From: Conchocele bisecta
Taxonomy: Eukaryota; Mollusca; Bivalvia; Lucinida; Thyasiridae
Assembly: GCA_029237695.1 (NCBI GenBank)
Contig: CM055274.1
Location: forward strand, 16,915,505-16,979,504
DNA length: 64,000 nt
Direction: 5' to 3'
Under the pieces are notes generated by a model, which saw only the letters and a program-made list of their open reading frames with translations, was not told the DNA's origin and did not search any database. Positions 33,667 to 44,241 of this stretch are shown here, in pieces. The position numbers were made by a program, and so were the translations under genes. The stretch's first letter is position 1. Every line of letters begins with the position of its first letter.

Positions 33667-33800
33667 AAGGTACATGCCCACTCAGTAGGCACAAAATGTT
33701 CTTTATAGGAATTAAATAAGTGTATAATTGTTTCACTATTCCACCAGTTCTAAAGATTACGAGTCGCCACTATGCATGTATAATCATTACATATTACTGA
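33667..33800. repeat. Dispersed repeat, uninterrupted copy
   Basis: 'GGTACATGCCCACTCAGTAGG' through 'TATAATCATTACATATTACTG' aligns with 22386-22506 and continues past the point where that copy is cut by the Helitron. Confidence 0.6.
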
Positions 33801-34179
33801 TAGTGACGCGCGTTGGTATCAGGCTATTTTCATATGCAAATGAGGCCTGGCATTTTTTAATTATTTATACTAATTAAATGCGTCGCCCGAAATATTATAT
33901 TTTCAGCAGATTATAAAGTATGATAATTGCACATCAGAAAATAAACACAGAGTATAAATAGATAATGTCAGTTAATAAAATTTTTTTTTTTTTAAGGAAA
34001 CACGGTTATCGCCCCCTGATTATTAGTGTGGGAAGTTACGTCAGATATTAAATGTACATCAATGCCAATCAACACGTGGTGTAATGGTGAATGAATGTTT
34101 ATTTTTCCAGACAATGTCTCAGATGATGTCTGATATAAAGGCCATTTTATGTATCTTTAATGTGCATCAAGCTTTTCTG

Positions 34180-34761
34180 GGATTTTACACCGCTATCTTA
34201 ATTTTTTGTCGTCTGCTGTTTATTTTCGAATAATATACAACATGCTTTGACAGCACTTTAGAATCATTTCCATTGGAAATGATTCTGAAGTGCTGTCAAA
34301 CCATGTTTTTATTGAGAAACAAGGCGAGATATAGAGAATACCAGGCTAGTGTCTTTTGATATCAAGTTTATCAGGCAAGGCTAGGAACAAGCGTATTCCT
34401 ACCGTTTCCGAGCCGAGCCTGATAAACTTGATATCAAAATCCACTAGTCTGGTATTCTATTTATCAGGTAATGTTTTATGCTCGAAAATTACCACAGATG
34501 ACGTCGTTATCTATGGACAGAACGAGGATTTGTTTATGTTGCGTCCTTACACTGACGTCATTCGGTAACGTTACGTGACGTCAACCGACCAATGGAACGT
34601 CAGTTTTCACTTTGTTGTAACCCAAATGTTGATATCAGGTCAATGCCTGATACAACAATATGTTATCAGTCAGTACGTATTCGGTCAATACAGGGCAGGT
34701 TACCTGATAAATAAAAGCAACAGCAGACGACAATTGTTGTGTGTAGCGGTCTAAGGGTTAA
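34180..34761. mobile_element. TTAA-MITE interrupted by a short recombinase-family element
   Basis: Left part 34180-34333 ('GTCGTCTGCTGTTTATTTTC' ... 'CAAGGCGAGATA'); right part 34712-34761 ('TAAAAGCAACAGCAGACG' ... 'CTAAGGGTTAA'). Uninterrupted copies (for example 790-825) read 'GGCAAGATATAAAAGCAAC' across the same point. Confidence 0.85.
34334..34711 (-). mobile_element. Short non-autonomous relative of the recombinase transposon
   Basis: Begins with a ~125-bp hairpin (GAGAATACCAGGCTAG ... CTAGTCTGGTATTCT) and ends ...TTACCTGATAAA. The 3'-most ~95 bp match, inverted, the left end of the 5.7-kb element at 7668. TA on both sides (GATATA/GAGAAT, GATAAA/TAAAAG) versus a single TA in the empty MITE gives a 2-bp target duplication. 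378 bp, no gene. Confidence 0.8.
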
Positions 34762-34884
34762 GTTGATAAAGTCTGTATTGTTATGGCAAACCTGCCATTC
34801 CACGGGCATATTGTACGGGAGACTTCCAGCAGTCAGTTTATGTATGGAGGATCTTACATGAGTGATGATTTAATATCATATTTA

Positions 34885-35320
34885 TTAACTCTTTGCATGC
34901 TGGGAAAGTTGTAGGCTATAAATAGTTCAAAATTAGCGGACAAACATTTATTTTCTTTTATTTCTCCCCGTAAATATCATGAATATGTCTTGGAATTTCA
35001 TTAAAATTGAGTCCGGAGGTCTCCATTCTAATGAAATTTCAAGACATATTTACAGAGAGAAATAAAACATATACTCCTAACAGGCCCGTAGCCAGACCTG
35101 TTTGAAGGGGGGGGTGGGGGGGGGGTCGTTTGGAAGGCCTAAGGGGCGCTGAGGTATCTAGGGGGGTCTAAAAAAAGTGGTGGACCTCGAGGCTAAAAAA
35201 GTGGACCTCGAGACTGGGTGGGGGGGCTGGGGGGGCGTCCGACCGCTCCGACCCCCCCTGGCTACGGGCCTGCCTAGTTCGTTTTGGCGGATATTTCACC
35301 GCTAGCATGCAAAGAGTTAA
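34885..35320. mobile_element. TTAACTCTTTGCATGC MITE with a nested MITE
   Basis: Ends TTAACTCTTTGCATGC / GCATGCAAAGAGTTAA. The right arm is interrupted by 35081-35272, whose ends are CAGGCCCGTAGCCAG / CTGGCTACGGGCCTG and whose body is G-rich. Confidence 0.85.
35081..35272. mobile_element. Nested MITE with CAGGCCCGTAGCCAG ends
   Basis: 15-bp inverted ends and a body of poly-G/poly-C tracts. Similar CAGGCCCG-ended elements occur widely in animals. It lies inside 34885-35320. Confidence 0.85.
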
Positions 35321-35404
35321 TTAAACGAGTGGACATAGCCTTATTCCTGATGAAATCAGTGAAAATCACTCCTTTTATCTTTTATGTACAAATGTGTGGC
35401 AATT

Positions 35405-36640
35405 CAGTGACCAGTATCTGGTAACTTTGTGTCGTCTGCTGAATATTTTTCCATTTTTCTCATCAAAAAATTGGTTTGGCAGCACTTTAGAATCATTTCC
35501 AATGGAAATGATTTTAAAATGCTGCCATACCATGTTTTTACTGAGAGAAAAGACAAAATATAAATTATCAGCAGTGGACTATTTTCGGTCCACATTCTAA
35601 GGATTAATGCATTCTAAGGATTAATGGATGTATATGGCTTTACTAATTACAGACTACACATACTTCATTTAACTACCCTTCTGTTAATAGATCAATCCTT
35701 ATCACAGATCATCAGCATATGTGGCTGTGACTGGAGAAATGGGGCTTTTGGGAGTTGTGACCAGTGTGGCTCCGGATCAACTAACACACTCCTGTAGCCT
35801 GATTATAAATAAATGCTTTATATTGCTTGTTAGAAGCACGACCGGTGTCTCATTGATGGGATGGCGAACAGTGCAGATCCTGATCAGACTGTGCGGATGC
35901 ACAGGCTGATCTGGATCTACACTGGTCGCAGTACTCATAAGCCCCAATTTTCCAGGCACGACCACATATCAAATTGTAAGCACTGGAGATAGCAATCCGA
36001 TGGGAAGTATCTCTCTGGATTTTTCCATTGATAAATAAAACAGTTGAAGCGATTTTTCACATGTTGAATTAGACCTATATCTCGCTCATCATCTCGGCCA
36101 TACCATTGTGCTAGAGATTTATTTCTAGTCCGTTCACTGGACCTTTTCATTCAGGCTCATTGTGCGGTATACCTGTGTTGGGTTGACAATCAGTTTGCAA
36201 TCGGATGATTTGGAATAATGCATTTGCTATGAAATTGTCACCATATTTCAACGCAGTTACAGGATTGCGTTATTTGGCATTTGTGTTTGGCAATAACAAG
36301 GCTGCATCTGTTTGTTGAATATGACAATAATCTATAATTATTATATATATATATTATATATATATATATATAGATATATATAATATATATATATATATAT
36401 ATACATTGTTTTAAAGTCACTCTTTTTATTAAATTTTCATCAAAAATTTTATAAAAAGTGACTTTAAAACAATGTGTATTAAATGTGCTTCCCTTCAGAG
36501 GTTATTGGAAATTACTATATATTAACGAGTATTAAAATGCTGGTAGTATAATGAAATGGTTATATTTATGTTTACACCGAAAGAGATGAGTTACTCCACA
36601 AAGTTCACAATCACATGTTTCATTGTAAATCAAGGGATAG
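35405..36640. other. Diverged MITEs, TA repeat, no gene
   Basis: 35420-35610 is a diverged TTAA-MITE. 35720-35960 is a copy of the 'GTGGCTGTGACTGG...CTGATCTGGATCTACAC' foldback. 36335-36400 is (TA)n. 36403-36472 is a hairpin with arms 'ACATTGTTTTAAAGTCAC'. Confidence 0.6.
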
Positions 36641-36845
36641 GTTGTGACCTATGGGGTTAGAGAGTTAGTCCGGAGGTTGTGGGTTCAAACCTCACAGGCA
36701 TCAAAATGCTTGTCATAGTATTTCCATCCCACTGGTCTTTCGGATGTCCCATGCTAAAATGACCTATCTGTTACTGCTACGGGAACCCATTCACGTTTTT
36801 CATTTTTTAGCTATTGCTGGGACGTTAAATCCATTAACTTTTTAA
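36640..36845 (+). repeat. tRNA-derived SINE
   Basis: B box 'GGGTTCAAACC' at about 36682, body 'CCCACTGGTCTTTCGGATGTC', 3' motif 'CTGGGACGTTAAATCC'. Related to 50430-50750. Confidence 0.6.
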
Positions 36846-36857
36846 TTGCGAATCAGT

Positions 36858-37097
36858 GGCCCGTTTCACGTAACTTCTTACGACTAAAATGTTCGTAAGT
36901 GCAAATTTAGGATCGTCTGGAAATTTCAATTTATGGATTTACATTTATTGAGCATAGGCTGCATATGCAGCCTATGCTCAATAAATGTAAATCCAATAAA
37001 TGTTTACAAGAAAACAAAGTTAATGTGAAATTTACAGACTGTCATAATTTTGCACTTATGAACATTTTAGTCGTACGAAGTTTAGTGAAACGGCCCG
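36858..37097. mobile_element. MITE with GGCCCGTTTCAC ends
   Basis: GGCCCGTTTCACGTAAC ... AGTGAAACGGCCC with the centre 'ATAGGCTGCATATGCAGCCTAT'-type palindrome at 36954-36976. Relatives: 46996-47263 and 50500-50689. Confidence 0.85.
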
Positions 37098-37377
37098 CAG
37101 GACCTCATCCGTACACAGTACAATGTAGTCACAGTACACATTACAACAGGTGAATCTGGAATCGAGACCAGTTTCTCATACTCTAGATCATCTCCACCGT
37201 CTCCCAACATATCACCATCATGGGAGACGAGTTGGCCTTTGTTCCTAATGGGATTAATTGTCATATCACATCCAGAATCAACACAACCTGATACCCGTTG
37301 GCAACTTTAGTCATGAGCGGAAACCCACCCCATACTGGAATACAGCTGTTGACATGTGTCTGATTATGTACTACTGT

Positions 37378-37931
37378 CTGTTTCACGAAAGCTGTCCAAA
37401 TTTTACGGCTATATAAACAATTCAAAAACAAGATTTCTTTTGATAATATTAAATTAAAGGAAAAATTAAGAATGAGCCTTCTTTTTATTTCGTGAAATTT
37501 GGTAAAATATTGCGAAAAAAACAATTTCCCCATGTTAAATCCCCATAGACGTCTTCACCGAGTGAAGATGTCTATGGGGATTTAACATGGGGAAATTTTT
37601 GTGAATTTTAGAAATATTGGACCGCTTTTTAAAAATTTAACTTTTGTTTTCTTAGTTAGATCATATCCAAGCTATCTAGTCATGTTTCGGAGTCAATTTC
37701 CAATTTTTTTCGTTTTTTGACTCCTCCCACACTTCCTTACCACTTTTTCCCCCCATGTTAAATTCCCATAGACAAATCAATTTTTCGTAATAAAATCAAT
37801 ATTTGACCAAATTTCACGAAATAAAAAGAAGGCTCATTCTTAAATTTTGCTTTAATTTAATATTATCGAGAAAAAAATATGGTTTTTGAATTGTTTATAT
37901 GGCCGTAAAATTTGGGCAGCTTTCGTGAAAC
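37378..37931. mobile_element. Large foldback element
   Basis: 'CTGTTTCACGAAAGCTG' pairs with 'CAGCTTTCGTGAAACAG', and 'CAAAATTTCACGAAATAAAA' has matching inverted sequence. A nested hairpin 'CCCCATAGACGTCTTCAC' with its complement is centred near 37561. Confidence 0.75.
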
Positions 37932-38054
37932 AGAATATAGGTTTGTTGTGCGTGGTGCATCCTACTCATATATGTATGGATGTCAGGGTCTGTAATGTTT
38001 GTCCCGATATGGATAACATATTCCCTTGTAGAATTAAATTTTACCCTTGTTTAT

Positions 38055-39400
38055 TTTAGCCCTTAGGCTGTTACACACAACAATTGTCGTCTGCTGTTGC
38101 TTTTATATCTTGCCTTATTTCTCAATAAAAACATGGTTTGACAGCACTTCAGAATCATTTCCAATGGAAATAATTCTGAAGTGCTGTCAAAGCATGTTTT
38201 TAATGATAATCAAAGTACTGAAAGTACTGAGCTGCGAGCCCAACTGAAATGGGTGGTAAACAGTGTTTTAATATATTCTCCTTTAAATATTTCAAATAGA
38301 GTAATTGTAGTAAATGGTGTTATGGGAAACTGTATAACACTCAACATATTTTGTATGTGGAGAGGGGAAGGTGCCAGACGGGTGTGATTCGGGTTTACAC
38401 ACCATTAATGCGTGACCAAAATAGTCTGTTTTATTTGTGGAAAATGAAGGGCTAAATCTGAGGTTCCATTGTATTTTCTTCAATTAATTATGTACCAAAG
38501 ATATACATTCTAATAAATGTGAAATATAAAATAGCATAAAACGAGTCGTTACCAATGACCTAGATACAAGATGTATACATACGCGCCACAAGAAGAAATA
38601 GTGCCGTGATATCTGACGGTATTGTGAGAACCGGCTACATAACCTCTCGCAGCTAAAAATGGAACATAGAAAATAAACAGCAGACGACAACAAAAATAAG
38701 ATAGCAGTCTGAGGGTTAATAATAACTTGGACATTTTCAGAAATCATGTCACTTATTTCTGTTTGCTCTAAAAGCTAATTGTAAAAAGAGCCGGCACCTG
38801 ACAAAAGGGACCTTATGGCTGGTCTGGAGATATACTCGTCACAAACATTGTAAGGCACCTTCTCTTATAAAGCCGATAGCCCAAATTGTAGGATATCTAG
38901 TTATGACATGTTGGAATCTGATGTAACAAGCCGTGAGTGTAGTATTAGATATCTACTCCATCTGATTGGTGCCCTAGTGACTGCCTGCATTATTTTAGTC
39001 TCTTGAATATTTTCCTGATGTAGCTGCTGATGAGCTACAGGTAACCCCTAACATGATGCCTGGGCCTGTGCTTATAAAAATTATCTGAGTATCGGTTCTT
39101 ATGCCTGCAATCAGGAAGTTTGATTGGATGCGGCTGTGCTCAGTCTCAGACAAGCAAGCTGCCTGATTTTGATTACGAATTTGGCGAATAAACTCAAATT
39201 TTATTAATTCTATGGATCCACTGATCAGACTTCAGCTGTTCCGTCTGATCAGGGGCTACACAGGTTGAAATGTCAATAACGGTCACATATTCTGAGGACA
39301 AAACTTGCTGATAGAAAACGAAGGAACATATGTTATTAACCCTAATTGTTCAAGCAATCAATCCATCAATAAACCAAGCAAACACTCAAATTAATCAATC
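38055..39400. other. MITE fragments, no gene
   Basis: 38075-38215 is most of a TTAA-MITE ('CAGCACTTCAGAATC'). 38640-38720 is the other half of a second copy ending 'TGAGGGTTAA'. 39215-39270 is a CTGATCAG fragment. The rest is unique. Confidence 0.5.
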
Positions 39401-40890
39401 TACAGTATGAGAAGATAAAAATGGCTTTTGTTTACAGGTGGTCTTTGTTGGCAGGTTCATTTATGTAATAATTGAATAATTGGCTGCTATATAGACAGGT
39501 GGCCCTTAGCACAAGTTCAACTGAATCAATTAATCAATCTATAGTATGGGAAGATAAAAATGGCTTTTGTTTACAGGTGGTCTTTGTTGGCAGGTTCATT
39601 TACGTAATACAGTCAAACCTGTCTTAAGCAGCCACCCAATGGAAGTGACAAAACTGGCTGCTTAACAGAGGTGACCTCTTAATAAAGGGTTGTGTTTTCA
39701 GGTACATTTCAGGTAAATATTGAAAATTGAAATGAAGATAAAGATAACATAGACATGTATGTTGACTTGATAATACAAATGTAATAAATAATATTAATGA
39801 TTAATTTAGAGTACCATATTGATTAAATATGTATGTTTTAATGCAATATAAATGTGTATCTTTATATTTATTTAATATTTTCAAAATTGAACCTGAACAT
39901 GTAATGAGTGGATTATATCATTTAATGAAATAAAAAATCTGTCAACAAATAAAAACACCAATGTTCACGTTTGTGTTGTTATTTTACAGCCTGCTGCAAC
40001 TGCTAATCTGCAAGATTCATATTGTAGACACTTATTGTACTAGATAATAGGGCATAATGCGGTATAATCGGAAATGGTGTGGGATAAGTTGTGCGATTTT
40101 TTTATTTATTTTTTTTTTTTTTGTCGGGTATTGGTCAAGTCGAATTTGGATTCATTTCCAATTGTGTATGTAAATAATGCATAGGCGATGTCAGCAAAAG
40201 CAGTCAATAAGTGCGACATTCGGCTCATATTCGACATATCCATTTGCTTAAATTATATTTGAGCCGGTTACACTCGGTCCTGTGCAATATACACCAATTA
40301 TATCAGCTATTCGTGTTTTGTCAATTTGGTAACTGGCAATGGGCTGTTCCTTTTTACAACATTTGTGTCGGTAACCTATATAAATTACGAATCGACGGAC
40401 AAGGGTGCAAGAACCCGGATGCGATAGGCTGTTCTTTCAATAATGAGCCGAAAATTTGGGCAACACAATTTGCACCTGTGAAACATACCCTCTCAATATA
40501 GCCGACGCGGCGACGTGTTAGGGTGTTTTAATTACCCGCATTGACTGCTGACATCATTGTTAATTCGTGCTTCGGTAACGACCGCCGCAGGGTACATTGA
40601 AATCGAGATTAGCGGTGACCGCTTAATGAAATTGGATCACTAGTTTGGGACGATAATTAATGACCGCTGGCCGCGTTAGACGAGTGACCGTTGAATGAAA
40701 GCGTTTTATATAGCAAAAATGCGCGGGAGGAATTTGAAGTGGCCGCTTAACGGCGGTGACCGCTGATTAAAGGTGACCGCCCGAGCAGGTTCGACTGTAA
40801 TGGAATAATTGGCTGCTATAGGTAATTGCTATTCAGAGGTGGCCCTTAGCACAAGTTTGACTGTATCAATTAACCAATCATCGATCAATC
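39401..40890. repeat. Tandem duplication (~139 bp) hosting a TA-flanked element
   Basis: 'GATAAAAATGGCTTTTGTTTACAGG' and 'GGCTGCTAT...GGCCCTTAGCACAAG' appear at 39401-39539 and again from 39540. The second unit is opened at a TA by the element 39610-40797 and resumes at 40800. Confidence 0.75.
39610..40797. mobile_element. CAGTCAAACCTG-ended element, uninterrupted copy
   Basis: TA-CAGTCAAACCTGTC ... GAGCAGGTTCGACTG-TA. CAGTYRAACC ends with TA duplication are typical of pogo/Tigger-type elements, but no transposase is present. It is the empty counterpart of 54940-61526: it lacks the insertions found there at 'GCATTATTTACATAC' and 'AGATTTTTTATTTC' (read on the minus strand). Confidence 0.8.
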
Positions 40891-40901
40891 ACTGGTTTCA
40901 G

Positions 40902-41045
40902 GATGAGGTCCATGTGCGAGAGAAGAGCATCGATTCCACCGAATCCTCGGGCCAGAACACCCAGCAGCTGCACAGACTGACTTCACTACGATTACACCAG
41001 GCTCTCGTGCAGAACCAGGACAAACTGTGGACCAGTCAGAACGAG
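40902..41045 (+). CDS. Internal exon of an unrecognised gene
   Basis: Acceptor 'ACTGGTTTCAG' and donor 'CGAG/GTACAG' bound 48 codons in phase 0 on both sides: 'DEVHVREKSIDSTESSGQ', 'NTQQLHRLTSLRLHQALVQ', 'NQDKLWTSQNE'. Polar, helical, Ser/Gln-rich, no stop in frame, no domain recognised. It starts 105 bp after the pogo-type element ends. Any exons further 5' are not identified in the window, so this is not the gene start. The join to the next exon (phase 0) is consistent. Confidence 0.6.
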
Positions 41046-41381
41046 GTACAGTAGACCATGTCCTCGCAATGCGGAATTAAATATTGTCGTCTGCAGTCTA
41101 TTTTTATGCCCCTGATCTCGATAGAGCCAAGAGGCGTTTAGTGTTTGGACCCGAGGGTCCGGTTAACAAGATTGCCGGAGTTTCCTCAATCTACCACTGG
41201 CGCGGCATTTGTGTGCTGACAGGCCACAGACAGGCCACATTTTCGTATTCCTGATGAAAACATGTTTCGATAGTTCGTGAGAATCATCGTCTCCAATGGA
41301 GATGATTCTTGTGCGCTGCCAAAATATTATTTTTTTGCGAAAGACTGATAAATATAGGTGTAGCACACGACAGGATTGAAA

Positions 41382-41978
41382 TTAACTCTTTGCATGCTGG
41401 GAAACTTGTGGGCTATAAATAGTTCAAAACTGGCGGACAAAAACAACTTCCACTTATGTTACAGTATTTTCATACATTTCCTCTGCTAATAGCTGATACA
41501 CCAGTATTTTCATACATTTCCTCTGCTAATAGATACACTATTCAAGATTTTTAAAATATTGTACTCTTTAACTCTTTGCATGCTGGGAAATTTGTGGGCT
41601 ATAAATAGTTCAAAAATAGCAGATGACAATTCATTATATTTTCTTTTATTTCTCCGGAGGACACAATTCTAATGAAATTTCAAGACATATTTACAGAGAG
41701 AAATAAAACATACCGTAATTACCCTAAATATTCGGACACCAATATGTGAGCAAACAGTGTAGACCCAGACCAGCCTGGTCCTGAAGGAGCAGTCTGATCA
41801 GGGTCTGCACTATTTGCCATTTTCACAGAATGCTTCGGAGGCCTCATTGGACAACATAATCAACTTGATAAATGTTTATGACACTTATAACAATTGGTTT
41901 TGGTATCCGAATATTTAGGGTAATTACGGTACTCCTAATTCGTTTGGCGGATATTTTCACCGCTAGCACGCAGAGTTA
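41382..41978. mobile_element. TTAACTCTTTGCATGC MITEs with a nested TACCGTAATTACCC element
   Basis: A truncated copy starts near 41382. A second runs 41569-41978 and is interrupted by 41711-41931, a foldback with ends 'TACCGTAATTACCCTAAA' and 'TTTAGGGTAATTACGGTA' that itself carries a 'GTCTGATCAGGGTCTGCAC' segment. All are intronic if the host gene is real. Confidence 0.75.
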
Positions 41979-42629
41979 ACAACTTCCACTTATGTTACAT
42001 ATTTTCATACATTTCCTCTGCTAATAGATTCAAGATTTTAAAAATATTGTCAACTTGATAGAGAAAGCTGTGTGTTTGAAAGGTCTTTGAGCTAATTCTA
42101 CTCTTAAATATGCAATACACGTATGTAATCAACCAGAACATTATGGCGTGTCTTGTCTGTTGACTTCCTCCCGATTTGCATATGCTTCACTGCATAGTTT
42201 CCAATATTGAAGAGTTGCACTCTAATTAGCTTTGTTCTATGCTCTTTCACAGTTCAGTAGAAATTTCAGATCTGTTTTTCGCTTTTGTTTTTATTTTCAA
42301 TCACCGTCCAGTAGAAGTTGCTGATCAGATATTTGCAATGTTGTTGCTGCTTCTTGAAATGATTTATAAAATAAAGAACTGACATTGCCAAAGCGTCTGA
42401 AATCAGTTGTCTTATGTTCAACTGGATACCATATTTATCGACACAGCATTTTCCACCTTAACCCATCCATTGTGTTTGAACCCATCCATTGTATTTGTCC
42501 GTCACACTTTTCGGTTAACCACTTTGTCACAGTTTCTCAAATATGCTGCAGGTGGCATCCGCGTTCGACAGACGCATTTCTTGTTTAATTATTATATTTC
42601 TATTTTTGTTATTTTTCAATGACGGTATA

Positions 42630-42702
42630 ACCATATGTTGTGATCACTCATTTGAACTGTCTCTTGGAGACAGTTCAAATGGTGGTCACGACATATACTT
42701 CT
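42630..42702. mobile_element. Small palindrome in intron
   Basis: 'CATATGTTGTGATCACTC...CATTTGAACTGTCTC' pairs with its complement around 'TTGGAGAC', about 35-bp arms. Confidence 0.7.
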
Positions 42703-42715
42703 GAGCACATAATTT

Positions 42716-42870
42716 TTATAAAGCAAATATTTAGGAATTTCCACAATCAAGATGGCTCATCCTCAGCATGCAACAGGTTAGTGGGTTTGATTTAATCAAA
42801 CCCACTAACCCGTTGCATGCTGAGGATGCACCATTTTGATTGTGGAAATTCCTAAATATTTGCTTTATAA
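42716..42870. mobile_element. Near-perfect foldback next to a splice acceptor
   Basis: Arms of ~75 bp ('TTTATAAAGCAAATATTTAGG', 'CCACAATCAAGATGG', 'CAGCATGCAACAGG') meet at 'TTTGATTTAATCAAA'. Its right end lies only ~28 bp before the acceptor at 42898. Confidence 0.85.
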
Positions 42871-42898
42871 AATATGGTGCAAATGTGTCTGTTGGCAG

Positions 42899-43085
42899 GA
42901 GCTGGAGGTAAAGTTGACTATAAAACTGGGTGAAAAATATACAACACATGTACGGTATGTGTTTCAGATCAACGATGCCTCAATGAAGGACGCGCTGCAG
43001 AGGAAACAAGAAGATGTACACAGCGACCTGTCTAACGACACTGGAACCTTCGACAGTGGCATGGGGGGCAGTGTCTCCGAGTCAG
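42899..43085 (+). CDS. Second exon of the unrecognised gene (two possible starts)
   Basis: Acceptors are possible at 42898 ('TGTTGGCAG') or 42967 ('GTATGTGTTTCAG'), both keeping phase 0; 42899-42907 could also be a microexon with donor GAG/GTAAAG. The well-supported part, from 42968, reads 'INDASMKDALQRKQEDVHS' and 'DLSNDTGTFDSGMGGSVSES'. It ends phase 1 at TCAG/GTTTGT. 'DSGMGGS' fits the DSG(x)2-4S pattern of beta-TrCP degrons; DSG-Gly-Ser motifs also occur in protocadherin tails. Function unknown; the splice phase matches both 44242 and 46745. Confidence 0.65.
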
Positions 43086-43390
43086 GTTTGTAATTCGACT
43101 GGTCTAGGAATAAAACCATCAACCATTGCATTTAAGGTGCCAAGTAATTTGTTGGCTCTGTTTAAAGAACCTGAAGTCCAAAGGATAACTTCCTAACTTT
43201 AGACGACGGAAACGGAGTGCCACGTACAATATATGCGAAGTATATTAGCATATTGTTTTATTACTTTATATTATATTTCATTATATGACATTACATTACC
43301 TGATAGTTTTACTTGATAGAGTATACCTTTGTCGGGGGGGGGGGGGAATAAAAATTAAGAAAAATTATATGGAAAATGTTGTGAAATTCT

Positions 43391-43730
43391 CAGAGCTCCA
43401 GATAAGCTTTGTGTCTAAAGCGTACTATACCCGCTGATTTCAAAATCATTGTGTATTTTACTTTTAAAAATTGATTTTTGCATTGCTAAATAGGGAACAA
43501 ACGATAACAAATATATAACAAATTTAAACATTCACTTAATTGAGCTGCAAAATTCGAGCTCAACTAAGTGAATTTTCAACTTTATGACAGTATTTTCTCA
43601 CTACTCAATTTGAAAATCAATGCGTATTTTCACATTGCTGTGCATATTTTGTACTCCCACTTTTGATAATCAATGCGTATTCAGCTAAAATAATTGCGTA
43701 CAATACGCCAATACGCACCTTATCTGGAGC
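43391..43730. mobile_element. Foldback MITE, CAGAGCTCCAGATAAG family
   Basis: CAGAGCTCCAGATAAGC ... CACCTTATCTGGAGC, with the central inverted 'TCACTTAATTGAGCTGC/GAGCTCAACTAAGTGA'. Closest relative is 49906-50274. Intronic. Confidence 0.8.
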
Positions 43731-43734
43731 ATGA

Positions 43735-44241
43735 TTCTATACCACTCCTAATAAACTAGTCCGATGTAACGGTTGTAATAAAAATAATTATTCATTAAAA
43801 GTTAAATATGCAGGATTTGTCATAGATATTAACTTTTATGTCCTTAGCACTGAGTCGTACAATAATTGCCCTATCAATAGGTATACTCGATTTATAGCGG
43901 CTGTAATCGTAAATGGTTACCTTTTTTCCCATTCATGTGTCATTATGACAGTTCATTTATTATGTCAATTATATAAATCCTATACAATGTGGCACATGGT
44001 TACCTCTGTGTTGGTCTTATGGAATTAAACGGTGTGCCCACACCTGAAATTGATGGCCCGAAAGGAAGTAAAAATGAAAGCTTTACATTTTAACCCTTTC
44101 ACCCCTAAGTATATAACATTGACTGTTTCATGCACATTTTGGACCATTCCATTAATTCAACAAGTGTTTTTTGTCACTGCTTATTTTGATGAAATGACAC
44201 TCAATCAATCAATCAATCAATCAATCACTTTGTCATTACAG
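43735..44241. other. Intron, no feature except (TCAA)n
   Basis: Unique sequence with (TCAA)6-7 at about 44202-44226 just before the acceptor 'TTGTCATTACAG'. Confidence 0.6.

Larger units (their letters stand above)
32440..33670. repeat. Old tandem array of ~180-bp units with MITE insertions
   Basis: 'TTATGGGAAGTTGGCAC' and 'AAATCATAGA' recur with the same order and spacing from 32521, 32700, 33212 and 33610. The first two are 179 bp apart. Later spacing is enlarged by a ~130-bp duplication and hairpin (32880-33195) and a TTAA-MITE (33347-33548). Confidence 0.65.

Noticed and set aside
36238..36420. Ile/Tyr-rich ORF
   Set aside because: Produced by the (TA)n microsatellite.
40211..40501. 96-codon ORF partly shared with 55309-55557
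   Set aside because: Similarity reflects the duplicated CAGTC-ended element; there is no domain, the frames end differently, and the two copies differ by indels.
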